DNA from: Annona cherimola
Taxonomy: Eukaryota; Streptophyta; Magnoliopsida; Magnoliales; Annonaceae
Length of the DNA stretch: 64,000 nt
Reading direction: 5' to 3'
Assembly (NCBI GenBank): GCA_030490835.1
Contig: CM059975.1
Location: 61,991,174-62,055,173, forward strand
Both the position numbers and the translations under genes were made by a program. A model generated the notes under the pieces. The model was not told where the DNA came from and did not search any database. It was given only the letters and a program-made list of their open reading frames with translations. Below, piece after piece: positions 1 to 10,859 of this stretch. Position 1 is the stretch's first letter. Each line of letters starts with the position of its first letter.

Positions 1-1
1 T

Positions 2-1532
2 CTAACATCTATTTATGAATGAACTTCTCAAGTCCAAGGGACTAGGAGAAATATTTTGATAGGAGAATTGGAAAGCTTTAGAATGATAGAAACGGAAAAT
101 ATTTCTGAGATGTTTGCAAGATTTTCTAAGATTACTAATGCTTTGAAAGGTCTTGGAAAGGCTATCTCTGAATCTGAACAGGTTATGAAGATACTAAGAG
201 CTCTACCGGAATCTTGGACTCCAAAGATTACGGCAATTGAAGAAGCCAAAGACCTAAATACACTAAAGCTAGAAGATCTTATTAGCTCATTAATGTCACA
301 TGAGCTAATCAAGAGAAGAAATGAAGATCAACACAAAGGCAAGAAAGCCATTGCATTAAAAGCGGCGCACAACTCAGAAGAATCTACCTCCTCGTCTCAC
401 AACGACAATGAAGACGTAGCACTACTCACTCACAAATTCCGAAAATTTGTGAGAAAAGAAAGGAACTTCAAAGACCTCAGAGAAATATCACGAAGAGAGA
501 AGAAGAAGGAACCAACAAAGTGCTATAGATGCGGAGGTGTGGGACATATGCAATCTCAATGTCCTACACCGGAAGAGAGGAAGGAAGGACATGAAGGTAG
601 AAAATACCAAAGACCAAAGGGAAGAGACATGTATGTCAATGAAGAGACTTCATCAACAAGCAGGCTCTTCAACCGACGAATTTGAGGCGACAAATTGTGC
701 AAGAATATGCTGCATGGCGCGGATTGAGCAAGAAGAAGATTTGCTGTGTTTGAACACAACGGAAGTTTTGGAAGAACAAACCACTTCAACAAAGTATACA
801 GAAAATGAAGAGGTAACTTCCAAACTTTGCCATTCTCAATCTACTTATTCTTCTTTTCAAGAATGCCTCAAATGTGCTGAATTAGAAGAACTACAAATTG
901 CTTATAATTCATTATATGAGGAAATCAAAAAGCTAGGAAACAAGTTGTCATTGAAGAGACAACAATGTAACTTCGTTATTATTGAAAATGGAAAACTAGC
1001 TGAAAAATCAACAAAACTGAAAGAAGAAAATGAATCATTGATAAATGAGATAGAAAAATTGAAAAAGGAGAACGAATCGTTAAATGAATCATTAGCAAAG
1101 TTCTCTAATCCCGGAGAAAATGTGAAGATGTTTCTGAACATGACTGCTCAAACAAATAAAAGAGGCCTTGGATATTATACATTTGAGCAAAAAGAAAGTG
1201 GCAAATCGAATGTGCCAATACTTGAGAAATATCAAACCAAAACTACACCAATATACAAGCCAAGAAGAAAAAATGTCATGTGGACTAGCAGGCCAACGTT
1301 TGAACCATTATATACTTGGAGGCCTACTCCAAGATTACCAATGGCTTGCAATTACTGCAACAAAATGGGTCATAAAGCCTATAAGTGTAACTTTAAGAAA
1401 TTGTATGACCATGGTGCAAAATTAGTTTGGGTTCCAAGGAACACAAGATTTGGGCTTTCTAAGTTAGAGCAACAAAGGTTGAATAATATTACTAACCCAA
1501 ATGGACCCATAAAATGGGTACCAAAGAGATGA
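2..1532 (+). pseudogene. Copia-A gag (nucleocapsid polyprotein), broken
   Basis: Gag builds the virus-like particle and binds the element's RNA. The N-terminal part is a UBN2-type Gag domain containing ALKGLGKAISESEQVMKIL and LPESWTPKITAIEEAKDL. It is followed by a first CCHC knuckle, CYRCGGVGHMQSQC (about 522-563). The frame then shifts forward around 650-690. The second segment holds a long Glu/Lys/Asn-rich coiled coil (about 860-1120) and a second knuckle, CNYCNKMGHKAYKC (about 1350-1391). A TGA at 20-22 interrupts the upstream part in a position where relatives carry Gly, and the second segment ends with TGA at 1530-1532. The beginning of Gag is outside the window. Confidence 0.85.
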
Positions 1533-1560
1533 GATTTACTTTTTTATTTTTCAGATTTGT

Positions 1561-3135
1561 TTTAAGGCAAAGGCAAACAATGTATGGTTCATGGACAGCG
1601 GTTGTTCAAGGCATATGATTGGAGAAAGAAGTTTATTTCACAAACTTAAGCCTTGCAACGACGGAACGGTTGCCTTTGGTAATAATGAGAAAGGTAAAAT
1701 TAAAGGTAAAGGAAACATTTATAGTATTTCAAATGCATGCATGGAGGATATTTTGTTTGTTGAAGAACTCAAGCATAACCTAATGAGCATTAGTCAATTA
1801 TGTGACAAAGGATACAAGGTTGTGTTTGAATCATCTATATGTAATGTATTTGATGGAGAACATATCATGTTTAGTGGAAAAAGATATGGAAATGTATATT
1901 TGGTTTCACTTGACGAATTAGATGGTCAATGTCTAATGGCCATTGATAATGATCCATGGGTTTGGCATAAAAGGCTTGGACATATAAACATGGGAAATAT
2001 AAAGACCCTATGGAAGAAGAGTTTGGTAGAAGGCTTGCCAAAGTTGAAATATGACAAAGACAAAATTTGCAAGGCATGTCAATTATCTAAACAACCTAAG
2101 ATGCCTTTCTCTACCAAAAAGGAAATCTCCACCACTAGGCCACTTGAATTGCTACACATGGATCTATATGGGCCATCCGATATTTTAACCATTGGTGGAA
2201 AGAAATATGTATTTGTTATTGTTGATGATTTTTCAAGATTCACATGGATAATTATTTTAGCTAGCAAAGATGAAGCCTTTCCTATGTTTTCAACTTTTGT
2301 AAATTTGGTGCAAAATGAAAAACAAAGTACTATTATGACTATAAGAAGTGATCATAGTGGTGAATTTGAAAACAAACGATTCATAGAGTTATGTAATGAA
2401 AAAGGAATTCATCACACATTTTTTGCACCAAGAACTCCACAACAAAATGGAGTAGTTGAAAGGAAAAACAGAACTATATAAGAGATGGCTAGAACAATGC
2501 TAAATGAGAGCAAATTATCCAAGAAATTTTGGGGTGAAGCTGTGAGTACAGCTTTTCATGTTTTGAATCGAGTTACCATTAGAGCAATCTTGAAAAAGAC
2601 CTCATATGAACTATGGAAATGAAGGAAACCGAATATTTCTTATTTTCATGCTTTTGGATGCACATGCTATGTTTTGAACAATGGAAAAACCAACTTGGGA
2701 AAACTAGATGCCAAAAGTGATGAGGCAATATTTCTTGGTTACTCATCAAATAGCAAAGCATATAGAGTATTCAATAAACGAAACCAAGTTGTAGAAGAGT
2801 CCATACAGGTTGTTTTTGATGAAACTAACCCATGCTACAAAAGAAAAGATGATTTAAGTGATGCAGATGATGTAGCAAGCAATTTTGAAAAACTGCATGT
2901 GGAAAAGCAAGAAGATTCAATAGAGGAAAGGGTAAGTGAAGGTAATAATTACAAACCTCCAACTGATTTGAAATTCAAACATGCCCATCCAATTGAACAA
3001 GTTATAGGGAATGTATATGAAGGTGTAAAAACTAGAAGATCAAAATAAAATGTTTGTGGACAATACGCCTTTGTATCTAAAATTGAACCTTCTAATATTG
3101 ATCAAGCTCTTGATGATGAGAACTGGATTATATCA
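1561..3135 (+). pseudogene. Copia-A pol: protease and integrase, with three stop codons
   Basis: The first recognisable motif is the aspartic protease site DSGCSRHM at about 1594. The GAG-pre/zinc-binding region (WHKRLGHINM, CKACQLSK) follows at about 1960-2090. The integrase core has its catalytic triad at codons beginning 2161 (Asp), 2350 (Asp) and 2458 (Glu), giving the usual 35-residue spacing between the last two. The frame is interrupted by TAA at 2479-2481, just after the catalytic Glu, by TGA at 2620-2622 and by TAA at 3046-3048. The integrase C-terminal region (AKSDEAIFLGYSSNSKAYRV) is still legible between the second and third stops. All parts share one frame with the RT block downstream, so these are point lesions in one former polyprotein. 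Confidence 0.9.
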
Positions 3136-4611
3136 ATGCAAGAAGAGCTAAATCAATTTGAAAGAAACCAAGTTTGGCACCTTGTTCCTAGACCAAACGA
3201 TTGTACTGTTATTGGCACCAAGTGGGTCTTTAGGAACAAATTAGATGAAAGTGGACTTGTAGTAAGAAACAAAGCTAGACTTGTGGCAAAAGGATACTCA
3301 CAAGAAGAAGGAATAGATTTTGAGGAATCCTATGCCCCGGTTGCTAGATTGGAAGCAATTCGCATCTTATTAGCTTTTGCATCTCACATGAACTTTAAAT
3401 TGTTTCAAATGGATGTTAAAAGTGCATTTCTGAATGGTTATATAAATGAAGAGGTGTATGTAGAACAACCACTTGGATTTGAGGAAAAAGATCAATCTAA
3501 ATTTGTATACAAGTTAACCAAAGCATTATATGGATTAAAACGAGCTCCAAGGGCTTGGTATGATAGACTAAGCAAATTTCTGATTGATCATGATTTTCAA
3601 AAAGGAAAGGTAGACACCACTTTTTTTATCAAATATAAAGAAAACGATATATTGATCATTCAAATTTATGTTGATGATATTATTTTCGGTGCTACTAATG
3701 AAATACTTTGTCAAGAATTTTCTGAACTTATGCAGAAGGAATTTGAGATGAGCATGATGGGAGAACTAAACTTCTTCCTTGGACTGCAAATCAAGCAATT
3801 AAATGAAGGAATCTTCATCAACCAGTCCAAGTATATCAAAGAAATGCTGAAGAAGTTTGGCATGGAAAATAGCAAAGGAGCAAACACGCCAATGAGCTCA
3901 ACAATCAAAATCAACAAAGATGAAAAAGGAAAAATAGTTTATTTAAAATTGTATAGAAGCATGATAGGTTCTTTGTTGTATTTAACTGCTTCTAGGCCTG
4001 ATATATTGTTTAGTGTGTGTATGTGCTCTAGATTTCAATCATGTCCAAAAGAATCACACTTGGTAGCTGTGAAAAGAATTTTCAAATACCTAGTAGACAC
4101 TACCAACATAGGACTTTGGTATCCAAAGGGCTCTAATTTTGATCTAATCGGCTACTCGGATGCGGATTTTGCCGGTTACAAAGTAGATAGAAAAAGCACT
4201 AGTGGAACATGTCAATTTCTTGGGAATATGTTGGTTTCATGGTTTTCAAGAAAACAAACTAGTGTTGCTCTATCTACGGCGGAAGCCGAATACATTGCCG
4301 CCGGGAGCTGTTGTGCCCAATTACTTTGGATGAAACAGCAACTTAGGGACTATGGCATGGATTTTAAGGATATACCCATCAGATGTGATAATACTAGTGC
4401 CATATGTCTAACCAAGAATCCAGTCTTGCATTTTAGGACCAAACATATAGACCTTAGACACCATTTCATTAGAGAACATGTAGAAAATCATGACATATGT
4501 TTGGTATATGTAAGAACAGAGGATCAAGTTGCAGACATATTTACAAAGCCCCTAGCAAAAGAAGTATTTTATAAGATTAGAAATGACATGGGTATGATTG
4601 ACTTAACTTAG
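3136..4611 (+). CDS. Copia-A reverse transcriptase and RNase H, open 491-codon block
   Basis: This RNA-dependent DNA polymerase with RNase H copies element RNA into DNA in the particle. RT motifs run in order: [60 protein letters not shown] and the catalytic YVDD at residues 178-181. RNase H follows, with Asp in GYSDADFAG (about residue 342), Glu in STAEAEY (about 383) and Asp in CDNTSAICL (about 418), and ends NDMGMIDLT with TAG just after. All key residues are present. The ATG at 3136 is only the first Met after an upstream nonsense codon; in the intact element this is the C-terminal part of Pol. The open frame suggests a fairly recent insertion, but independent expression is unlikely. Confidence 0.9.
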   Translation: MQEELNQFERNQVWHLVPRPNDCTVIGTKWVFRNKLDESGLVVRNKARLVAKGYSQEEGIDFEESYAPVARLEAIRILLAFASHMNFKLFQMDVKSAFLNGYINEEVYVEQPLGFEEKDQSKFVYKLTKALYGLKRAPRAWYDRLSKFLIDHDFQKGKVDTTFFIKYKENDILIIQIYVDDIIFGATNEILCQEFSELMQKEFEMSMMGELNFFLGLQIKQLNEGIFINQSKYIKEMLKKFGMENSKGANTPMSSTIKINKDEKGKIVYLKLYRSMIGSLLYLTASRPDILFSVCMCSRFQSCPKESHLVAVKRIFKYLVDTTNIGLWYPKGSNFDLIGYSDADFAGYKVDRKSTSGTCQFLGNMLVSWFSRKQTSVALSTAEAEYIAAGSCCAQLLWMKQQLRDYGMDFKDIPIRCDNTSAICLTKNPVLHFRTKHIDLRHHFIREHVENHDICLVYVRTEDQVADIFTKPLAKEVFYKIRNDMGMIDLT

Positions 4612-4926
4612 CATAAACTTAGGGGGAGCACCTGTTTAGGGGGAGCAAACCCACCTATCTCTTTACCCTCTAACTTTTTGATATATTGACAAAAAGGGGG
4701 AGAAGAGTAGGATTTGAGTCCCAATGACTCCAAAGGGGGAGACGAGTAGGATTTGAGGGGGAGAAGAGTAGGATTTGAGGGGAAGAAGAGAAGGATATGT
4801 TTGGGGAGAAGAATAGGATATGTTTTGCAAGAGCATAAGAATGATAAAATTTCACAATACAAAATGAGCATGTTATTTTTTAAGCAATTGAAAGGTATAC
4901 ACTCAAATCAGTTTTGTCAATCATCA
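4612..4926 (+). repeat. G-rich direct repeats between pol and the polypurine tract
   Basis: The motif GGGGGAG recurs at about 4622, 4639, 4696, 4735 and 4756, several times followed by GAGTAGGATTTGA. The related copies Copia-B and Copia-C carry an extra ORF in this interval; Copia-A has none. The repeats resemble the true polypurine tract at 4926-4938, so they may be duplicated PPT-like tracts. The two minus-strand ORFs overlapping them are low-complexity and not credible genes. Confidence 0.7.
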
Positions 4927-4939
4927 AAAAGGGGGAGAT
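4926..4939 (+). other. Polypurine tract of Copia-A
   Basis: AAAAAGGGGGAGAT lies directly before the LTR start TGTTGG. This is the position and composition expected of the plus-strand DNA primer of a copia element. The same purine tract, as its complement, follows the Copia-B LTR at 29633. Confidence 0.85.
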
Positions 4940-6666
4940 TGTTGGAAATATGTGGAAAACAAGCTAAATCTATGTTTTGATGATTAACAAATCAATTTGA
5001 GTAAGTCTTGGCTACTAACACGTTTGTGGAAATGTTTAAGGAATATACATTTGAAGAAAATAAAGTATGGAAGGCCAAGTCGTTCCCCAAGTCGACTCCA
5101 AGATCGACTTCAAAGAGCCAAATCCGTCCAGAGTTGAAACGGGAAGAAGAGCACGTGAAGTCGCAGGCCAAGTCGACTCCACTTGCGACTTGGGAAGCCA
5201 AGTCGCAAACGAAGTTAACTCCAGCATCGACTTCAGTCGAGAAAAATACTTCAGAGCTGAATTTGGGATGGAAGAATGCCGAAGTCGCAAACGAAGTCGA
5301 CTCCAGTTGCGACTTGGGCGAAGTCGCGGACGAAGTCGACCCCAAGTGCGACTTGAGTTTTTCCAAGATCAAAGATGCAGATTCAAGCTCATTCCCAAGA
5401 TCAACTTAAGATCTCTCAAGACCAAATCAAGGATACAAGTTTCAAGCATGCTCCAAGATGAAGAAATAATCAAGTCATGAAGATCAATATGAATCAAAAG
5501 CAAGAAAGGTGCATGAATCTACCATGCAAGTTTCAAGTTCTTCAAAGATTCACAAGGTTCAAGCTAATCCAAGAAGAATCGAAGAAAAGCTCTTCAAGAA
5601 TCACAAGATCTACAAGTATAAGGAGCCATTCTAGAATGAAAGCAAATCAATGAGGATCAAAGCATATTGTGCAAAGACCAAGTCAAGTCGCAACCCAAGT
5701 CGACTCCATGATCGACTTGAGTTGAAGTCTGAAGCCAAAGTCGACTCAAGACTCAGACTTGGAACCTGAAGAGGTGAAGTCGCACCCGAAGTCGACTTCA
5801 CCTGCGACTTGGGTCAAGTCGATACCCAAGTCGACCCGACCTGGAACTTGAAGTCGCGAACGGAAGGCGAAGTCGCACCCGAAGTCGACTCCATCTGCGA
5901 CTTGGGTGAAGTCGCATCCGAAGTCGACTCCGCATGCGACTTGGGTCGCAACGGTCGAAATTTATTCGAACGTTGGCGCATTAAATGTGCTCCACCTACC
6001 TTCTAACGTTCGGATTCCCTCCAAAATTATAAAAGACATTCATGGTGGACGAGGGAAGTAGCTGAGAATCATTAAGTGTGCTTAACTCCTATATTCAAGA
6101 GCTCTAAAGAGATCAAGCCATTCAAAGAGGAAGAACTTTGCTTCAAATTGCAAGAGCTATATTTTTTAATCTTCAAAGCTTATATTACGAGTTCTTCTCT
6201 GCGCCAAATTGCTTCTACACATCTGTAAAGTGTATACTTCTTTTATTCTTTCTTTATTTGTATTGAAATCGATTTAGTTTGAGGAACTAAGATCAAGTGT
6301 AAGCAAGGTAGTGTGTGATTGGAGTAGAACTCATCACCTACCTGTGCTGTGTTGTGTTGAAGCCCCCTAAAACTGGAATCTAGAAGAGAGCAGTGGCTCT
6401 AATTGTATTGAGGAATACAATAGTGGAACCCAAGTCACAAAGGAGTGTGAGCTTGGAAGAGTGGAGTAGGGAGGTTGCCCGAACCACTATAAAATCTTGT
6501 CTGCTTGATTTTATTTCTGCTCTCTACATTACATTGCTTTCCATTTCGTTTCTTCATTGAGGGGACTAGATTAATCCGGGGTAAAGTTTCTGTTTAAGTT
6601 ATAAATTTTTAAATACCCAATTCACCCCTCCCCTCTTGGGTAATTGCCATCAACTCGGGACCAACA
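4940..6666 (+). repeat. Copia-A 3' LTR, 1727 bp
   Basis: The repeat starts TGTTGGAAATATGTGG right after the polypurine tract and ends CTCGGGACCAACA. The solo LTR at 41453-43163 has the same ends and order of blocks and confirms both borders. From the left it holds two arrays of AAGTCGACT-type palindromic motifs (about 5080-5360 and 5690-5950), a conserved block with a TATA box, a block containing CTAGAAGAGAGC, and the terminal CACCCCTCCCCTCTTGGG stretch. ORFs across the motif arrays are by-products of the repeats. The 5 bases after the LTR, CCCCG, should be the target duplication; the matching left copy is outside the window. Confidence 0.92.
6028..6035 (+). promoter_or_regulatory. Probable LTR promoter TATA box (Copia-A)
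   Basis: TATAAAAG lies in the middle of the LTR. The same box recurs at the matching place in the solo LTR (42479-42486), within an otherwise conserved neighbourhood. This fits the U3/R boundary region where LTR transcription starts; transcription itself is inferred. Confidence 0.6.
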
Positions 6667-6671
6667 CCCCG

Positions 6672-6894
6672 CCCATCACCGTTGGGAGAGCCTGGCTATT
6701 GTCGGGCCTCAAGTCTCCACATGCGTGCGTCACTAGAAGGGATCATCAGCAAACACTTTGGGGATCTCATCATCGATGATCTCTTCGACCGATTTACCGC
6801 TAGACTGGAAGAGCTATTCAATGATTGTAAGGCATTTGGAGCAAGTAATCTGCAGTTTCAAGAACTGTTTCTAGTTCTCAAGTGCATCCACTAG
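6672..6894 (+). pseudogene. SABATH methyltransferase C-terminal exon, split by Copia-A
   Basis: SABATH enzymes transfer a methyl group from S-adenosylmethionine to carboxyl groups or ring nitrogens of small plant metabolites such as salicylic, benzoic or jasmonic acid. The translated fragment contains HMRASLEGIISKHFGDLIID and DLFDRFTARLEELF, the family's usual C-terminal helix region, and ends at TAG 6892-6894. It aligns closely with the end of the second copy at 14604-14915. Copia-A's LTR abuts it with no spacer, so the element lies inside the exon and the rest of the gene should be left of the window. Substrate cannot be predicted from this piece. Confidence 0.8.
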
Positions 6895-7182
6895 CTAGCC
6901 AGCTACATGCATGTATAAGCGACCAAATGATGTGGAGGGTATGACTTTGATTTATTGCGAGAAGGGTATTTACCGATAGAAGTTGACCGTGGGACTTCGA
7001 TTGATCCATGATGATCGAGATACACTCAGCTAGTGGTACGTGTTTACCTTCACTAACTAATAGCTACATGTGGCACTTCAGTTACATACCAAGCGTCCTC
7101 AAACGATGGAGGCAGGAGGATGGCCGATGGCTGAGCCTAAGAAACAGACCGAATAAGTAGCTTAGTGGTCTCGTGGCTTGGA
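6895..7182. other. 3' flank of the SABATH fragment, no gene seen
   Basis: Unique-looking sequence between the methyltransferase stop and the hAT MITE. No coding or repeat signal was found. Confidence 0.5.
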
Positions 7183-7190
7183 CGTGAGAG

Positions 7191-7798
7191 TAAGAGTGTT
7201 AATGGTCATGGTCAACTCGTCAACTCGCTCATCTAATCTACTTATAAATGAGTTTGGGTTGGGATTTTTGAATAATTGGGTTACGATCCGCCAAACCGTT
7301 TAATCGTTTAGTTAAATAAATGGATTAGAGTTAAGATTTTATAACTCGTCAACCTGTTTAGCAACTCATTTAACCCATATAACCTATTCAACTCGTTTAA
7401 TTCGTTCAACCCATTTAACTCGCTAAACTCATTAAAGTTTTATGCATATACATGTAAATCCCTTGGTTATTTTCTCCTTTTAAGTCTTCCTCCAATCACT
7501 TAATTTTTATTTTTCCACTGTTGTCCTAATTCCATTTTCCCCATACTGCCCTATTTCCATTTCTTCTACGCTGAAAACATCCTTTCGTCTCTCCCTACAA
7601 GATCATTATCTACCAGAGTCTAAGCTTTCAGGTTATTTTCTATACAACCCGTTAACAACCTACTAATCCGTTTATTAAACGGGTCAGAGTTTAGGTTTTT
7701 TAAATGGGTTAATAAATGGATTAGTGTTGAGATATTTTAAGTAAGTTAGGATTAGGATTAGGCTCCAACCCGTCCAACCCGATCCGTTAGCACCCCTA
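7191..7798 (+). mobile_element. Non-autonomous hAT-type MITE, 608 bp
   Basis: The ends are TAAGAGTGTTAATGG and CCGTTAGCACCCCTA, an imperfect terminal inverted repeat. They are flanked by a perfect 8-bp duplication, CGTGAGAG, at 7183-7190 and 7799-7806; 8 bp is the hAT signature. The interior is packed with short motifs of the type AACCCGTTTA. A second copy lies in reverse orientation at 25492-26047. No transposase is encoded. Confidence 0.85.
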
Positions 7799-7811
7799 CG
7801 TGAGAGTAATG

Positions 7812-7952
7812 TGATTGAAAGGTTCCCGTCCTTAAATATTGGAAACATTACTCACACATCCGTGACATTTGCCCTTAATTAGCGCGATTGAAAGGTTCCA
7901 GGGCTTCAATATTGAAAAAATTTCTCTCGCCTCTTTAACAATTGCCCATAAT
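7812..7952. repeat. Degenerate tandem duplication, about 72-bp unit
   Basis: The block beginning GATTGAAAGGTTCC and ending near TTGCCC occurs twice in direct orientation. The copies differ at many positions. Confidence 0.55.
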
Positions 7953-8395
7953 TCCTTATATACCTATAATATTTTATAAATCCCCCATATACTCTTAACA
8001 TTTCATCTTAAATTTCTCTTATGTCCTTGATGTTAATACAACCGTTATCTATTCTATCGAAAAAATAATTTTGCTCATTCAAAATTTTCTAACTGAGACA
8101 ATTATTCGAATATAACTCAATTAATGATAATAAATCATTAATATATAGCATTAAATGATTTAAGAGTTATATTAAAGTTGAATCATTTTAATTAGAAAAA
8201 TCGTAGAGTGGTAAAATCATCTTTTTAATAGAATAGATAATGGTTATGTTAACAACATGGATATAATAAGATTTATGGTAAAATGTTATAGATATAAGAG
8301 AAATTCATGAAATATTACAAGTACATTACAAATTATATGCAAATATTGTGAGTATAAAAGATATTCTTCTCTTATATTAGGTAGGTATGTGGTAG
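7953..8395. mobile_element. Foldback MITE-like inverted repeat, AT-rich
   Basis: The two halves are imperfect reverse complements. For example, ACCGTTATCTATTCTAT at about 8041 pairs with ATAGAATAGATAATGGT at about 8227, and matching AT-rich stretches extend both ways. Arms are about 190-200 bp. No target duplication was identified, so the family and borders are approximate. Confidence 0.55.
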
Positions 8396-10215
8396 TTTGA
8401 TTATCCTGCTCCCAAATGAGTGTGTTTAGTTATTCAAGGTGAGTAACATAATAAAAGAAAAAATTGTTTAGTAGCATGCCAATAGCCAAAATCCCTAGAG
8501 GTAGAACGCTCATGCATGCATAAATATGAAGTGATCATTAGTAAAGTCCACCTAACTTCGGATGCTAATATTTTCTTTCCAACTTTGAGTAAACTAAAAA
8601 AAAAAAAAAGGAAAAGAGAGAGAGAGGGTGATATTTTTATTGTTAAATTAACTTTTAATAATGGCCTATTGTTAAAAGGAAATGGAATAGCCTCCTTGGA
8701 TATTTATTTAAATTTGCAAATGCAGCACTACTGTTTTAATTCAATACAAGTGGACTTGACAGGTTCCAACCATGGAACCCCTAATCAGAGAATTTATTGA
8801 TAGGAAGAATGATTACAGAATAACGAGTGCAACCCAAAGCTCTTGAATCGAAGAACTAAAAAAAATGCAAGAAAAGACACTCCACAACTATATATCGCCA
8901 CCTCTAGCTCCCTCTCATCTAGTTTGCCTATTTATAATGCGGATACGGGGGGTTAGGCAAGCCACTGACGAGGCCCACCCAACATACTAACCGTATCCGG
9001 ACGTCATGGAGCAGATTTTTGTACATGGAAAGGTTCCTTCTCTCAATCAGTGAGTTTGATCATCCATCCATGCATGACATAAACCATGAAAAGCGGTTCT
9101 TCAGTCCATCCATGGAATGTAGTAAATGATGCGCTGCTTTTTCGTATTTTCGTGATTTATATGGCCTTAAAGATACTGTACTTATCATTTTTGATTTGTA
9201 ATTGGCAAATGAATCCATTGAAAAAGGATTTATTTTGTGTTTGCTTTTGCTGAGTAGAAAATTTCAGAAGGTGATAGTTTTATTGTGCAGTCTCTTAATG
9301 GAAAATTTTAATCTACTTCTGCTTGTTGTTCAATGTTCTTTTTCTTTATAATTATTTTTATTTTTTTTATCATTTGGTTTGTTTGTTTTAGGACGGGTGA
9401 GTAGCACACAATCAGGTCGAATTGTTGAAAGCCAAGGTGTGCTTCTACAAAAATAAGAGCTAGTTTGGATTCTGGATCGTTCCTGGTGCATCCTGCTTAT
9501 AATTATCCAATTACAAAGAGACTGCAAATAATTTGTTTAGATGGTGAACACGAAAGTTTAATAAGTGATGTACAAAGGTTTTGCCTATTCTGTGTTTATC
9601 AATTAGCAATTTTAATGCGTCCATGTGCTTTGGCTAGTTTTATCCGCCCCGAAAATAACAAAGGACGATGTTCAATGATATTCATGTGCACACTATTTTT
9701 TTGTAAGATGAATGAACTAGCTTCGTATGGTCTATTCATCCAATAAGTCCTCAAAATTTTATAGGATGCCTCCACGATTTCTTAATGTTTACATCAGAAG
9801 TCGCAGTGGGTACCAAGCCTTGTACACTACGTATTTGGAGCTTTTTTTTCATTTTTACGTGGATCAATTTTAATCTTTATACTTACTAAAATTTATAATT
9901 TTAAAATTATATATATTTTTAAAATTTTTAAAAATTAACTATTTTCACCTATATTTAATATCAAATGATGGTGAAAACTATAAAATTTTAAAATAAGAAT
10001 ATATATGTATACAAATCTAGAAAGCGAAATTTTAGTATATAAGCTGAATACACTTGGTTTTACGTAAAGTTTAACAAAAATTTAAAAAAGGGCTTGAAAC
10101 ATGGTACATTGAAACTCCTTGCACATATTCAATCATTATCGTCTACTGGAAGAGCCCCAACTACGTGAAATAGACAGGGAACATGGGAACCTAATACAGG
10201 CAATGACCTGCTCGG
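8396..10215. other. AT-rich intergenic stretch, no gene seen
   Basis: It contains an A-run followed by a (GA)n microsatellite at about 8596-8626. The small open frames do not resemble any family I recognise and have no supporting context. Confidence 0.5.
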
Positions 10216-10859
10216 GTGTTGGGGATGAATATTTTTAAGGAAGCCAACCCATGGGAAGCCGTCCTTGCGTTTTTCTCGCAGGAAGCAACATCTTCATCGT
10301 CAATCAAGGGTGGATGGCTACGATGTAGTTGGGCATTTTCGAAAAGTGAAAAAATCACGAGGGAGCATCAAATTCGATGCCAGACCCATGCGTCACTCTC
10401 TCTCTCTCTCTCTCTTCCCCCCTGTCTCTTCCGTCTTCCTTTCCTCCATCTTCCTTGTTTCGTTTTTAACCAGCTACCTAATTTGGAGATGGTTGATTTT
10501 TCTTGGAGCTATATATTTGAATTTAGGGCGGTTGAAATGGTGGCATGCTCGGTTTCAGCCTTGGGCTAATGGCTGGTGGTGGCGGACAACAACTGCTTCC
10601 TGTTTTGTTGTAGGTGAAGATGATCAGGGCTGAGGAATCAGATTTGGTGCTATTTTCATCCTGCGAATTCAAAGGATATGCAAATACATTATCATCCATT
10701 TATAGAGAAAATCAGGTTTTTCTTACAAACACTTTATTTCCCATTTCTGGGTTTTTTATAAATAAAGGATATGCAAATACATTATCATCCATTTATATCG
10801 ACATTATATGCCTTATCTACAGAACATCCTTGTCCCTCTTATGTAGAGAAGAGTTTACA
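10216..10859. repeat. CT microsatellite and a 34-bp direct repeat
   Basis: A (CT)n run lies at about 10396-10416 inside a pyrimidine-rich stretch of the kind seen in plant 5' leaders. A 34-bp sequence starting AAAGGATATGCAAATAC occurs at 10671 and again at 10764. Overlapping open frames across this region have no recognisable domain. Confidence 0.5.

Larger units (their letters stand above)
1..6666 (+). mobile_element. Copia-A: Ty1/copia LTR retrotransposon, 5' end outside window
   Basis: Gag, protease, integrase, reverse transcriptase, RNase H, a polypurine tract and a 3' LTR follow one another in Ty1/copia order, with integrase before RT. The 5' LTR and primer binding site lie left of the window. 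The coding part has several nonsense codons and a frameshift, so this copy is not autonomous, although its RT/RNase H block is still open. The G-rich polypurine tract, the Gag with two zinc knuckles and a coiled-coil linker, and relatives at 28-34 kb and 39-62 kb with an additional ORF after pol point to the SIRE/Maximus lineage; that placement is inference. The element sits inside a SABATH methyltransferase exon. Confidence 0.95.

Noticed and set aside
5080..5950. Repeat-spacer pattern resembling a CRISPR array
   Set aside because: The spacing is irregular, the units are degenerate palindromes, they lie in LTRs, and the window is plant DNA.
5008..6006. ORFs of 126-137 codons within the Copia-A LTR
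   Set aside because: They run through the AAGTCGACT motif arrays, exist on both strands and change with array length between LTR copies.
8516..8800. 94-codon ORF
   Set aside because: It includes the A-run and GA microsatellite and has no domain or context.
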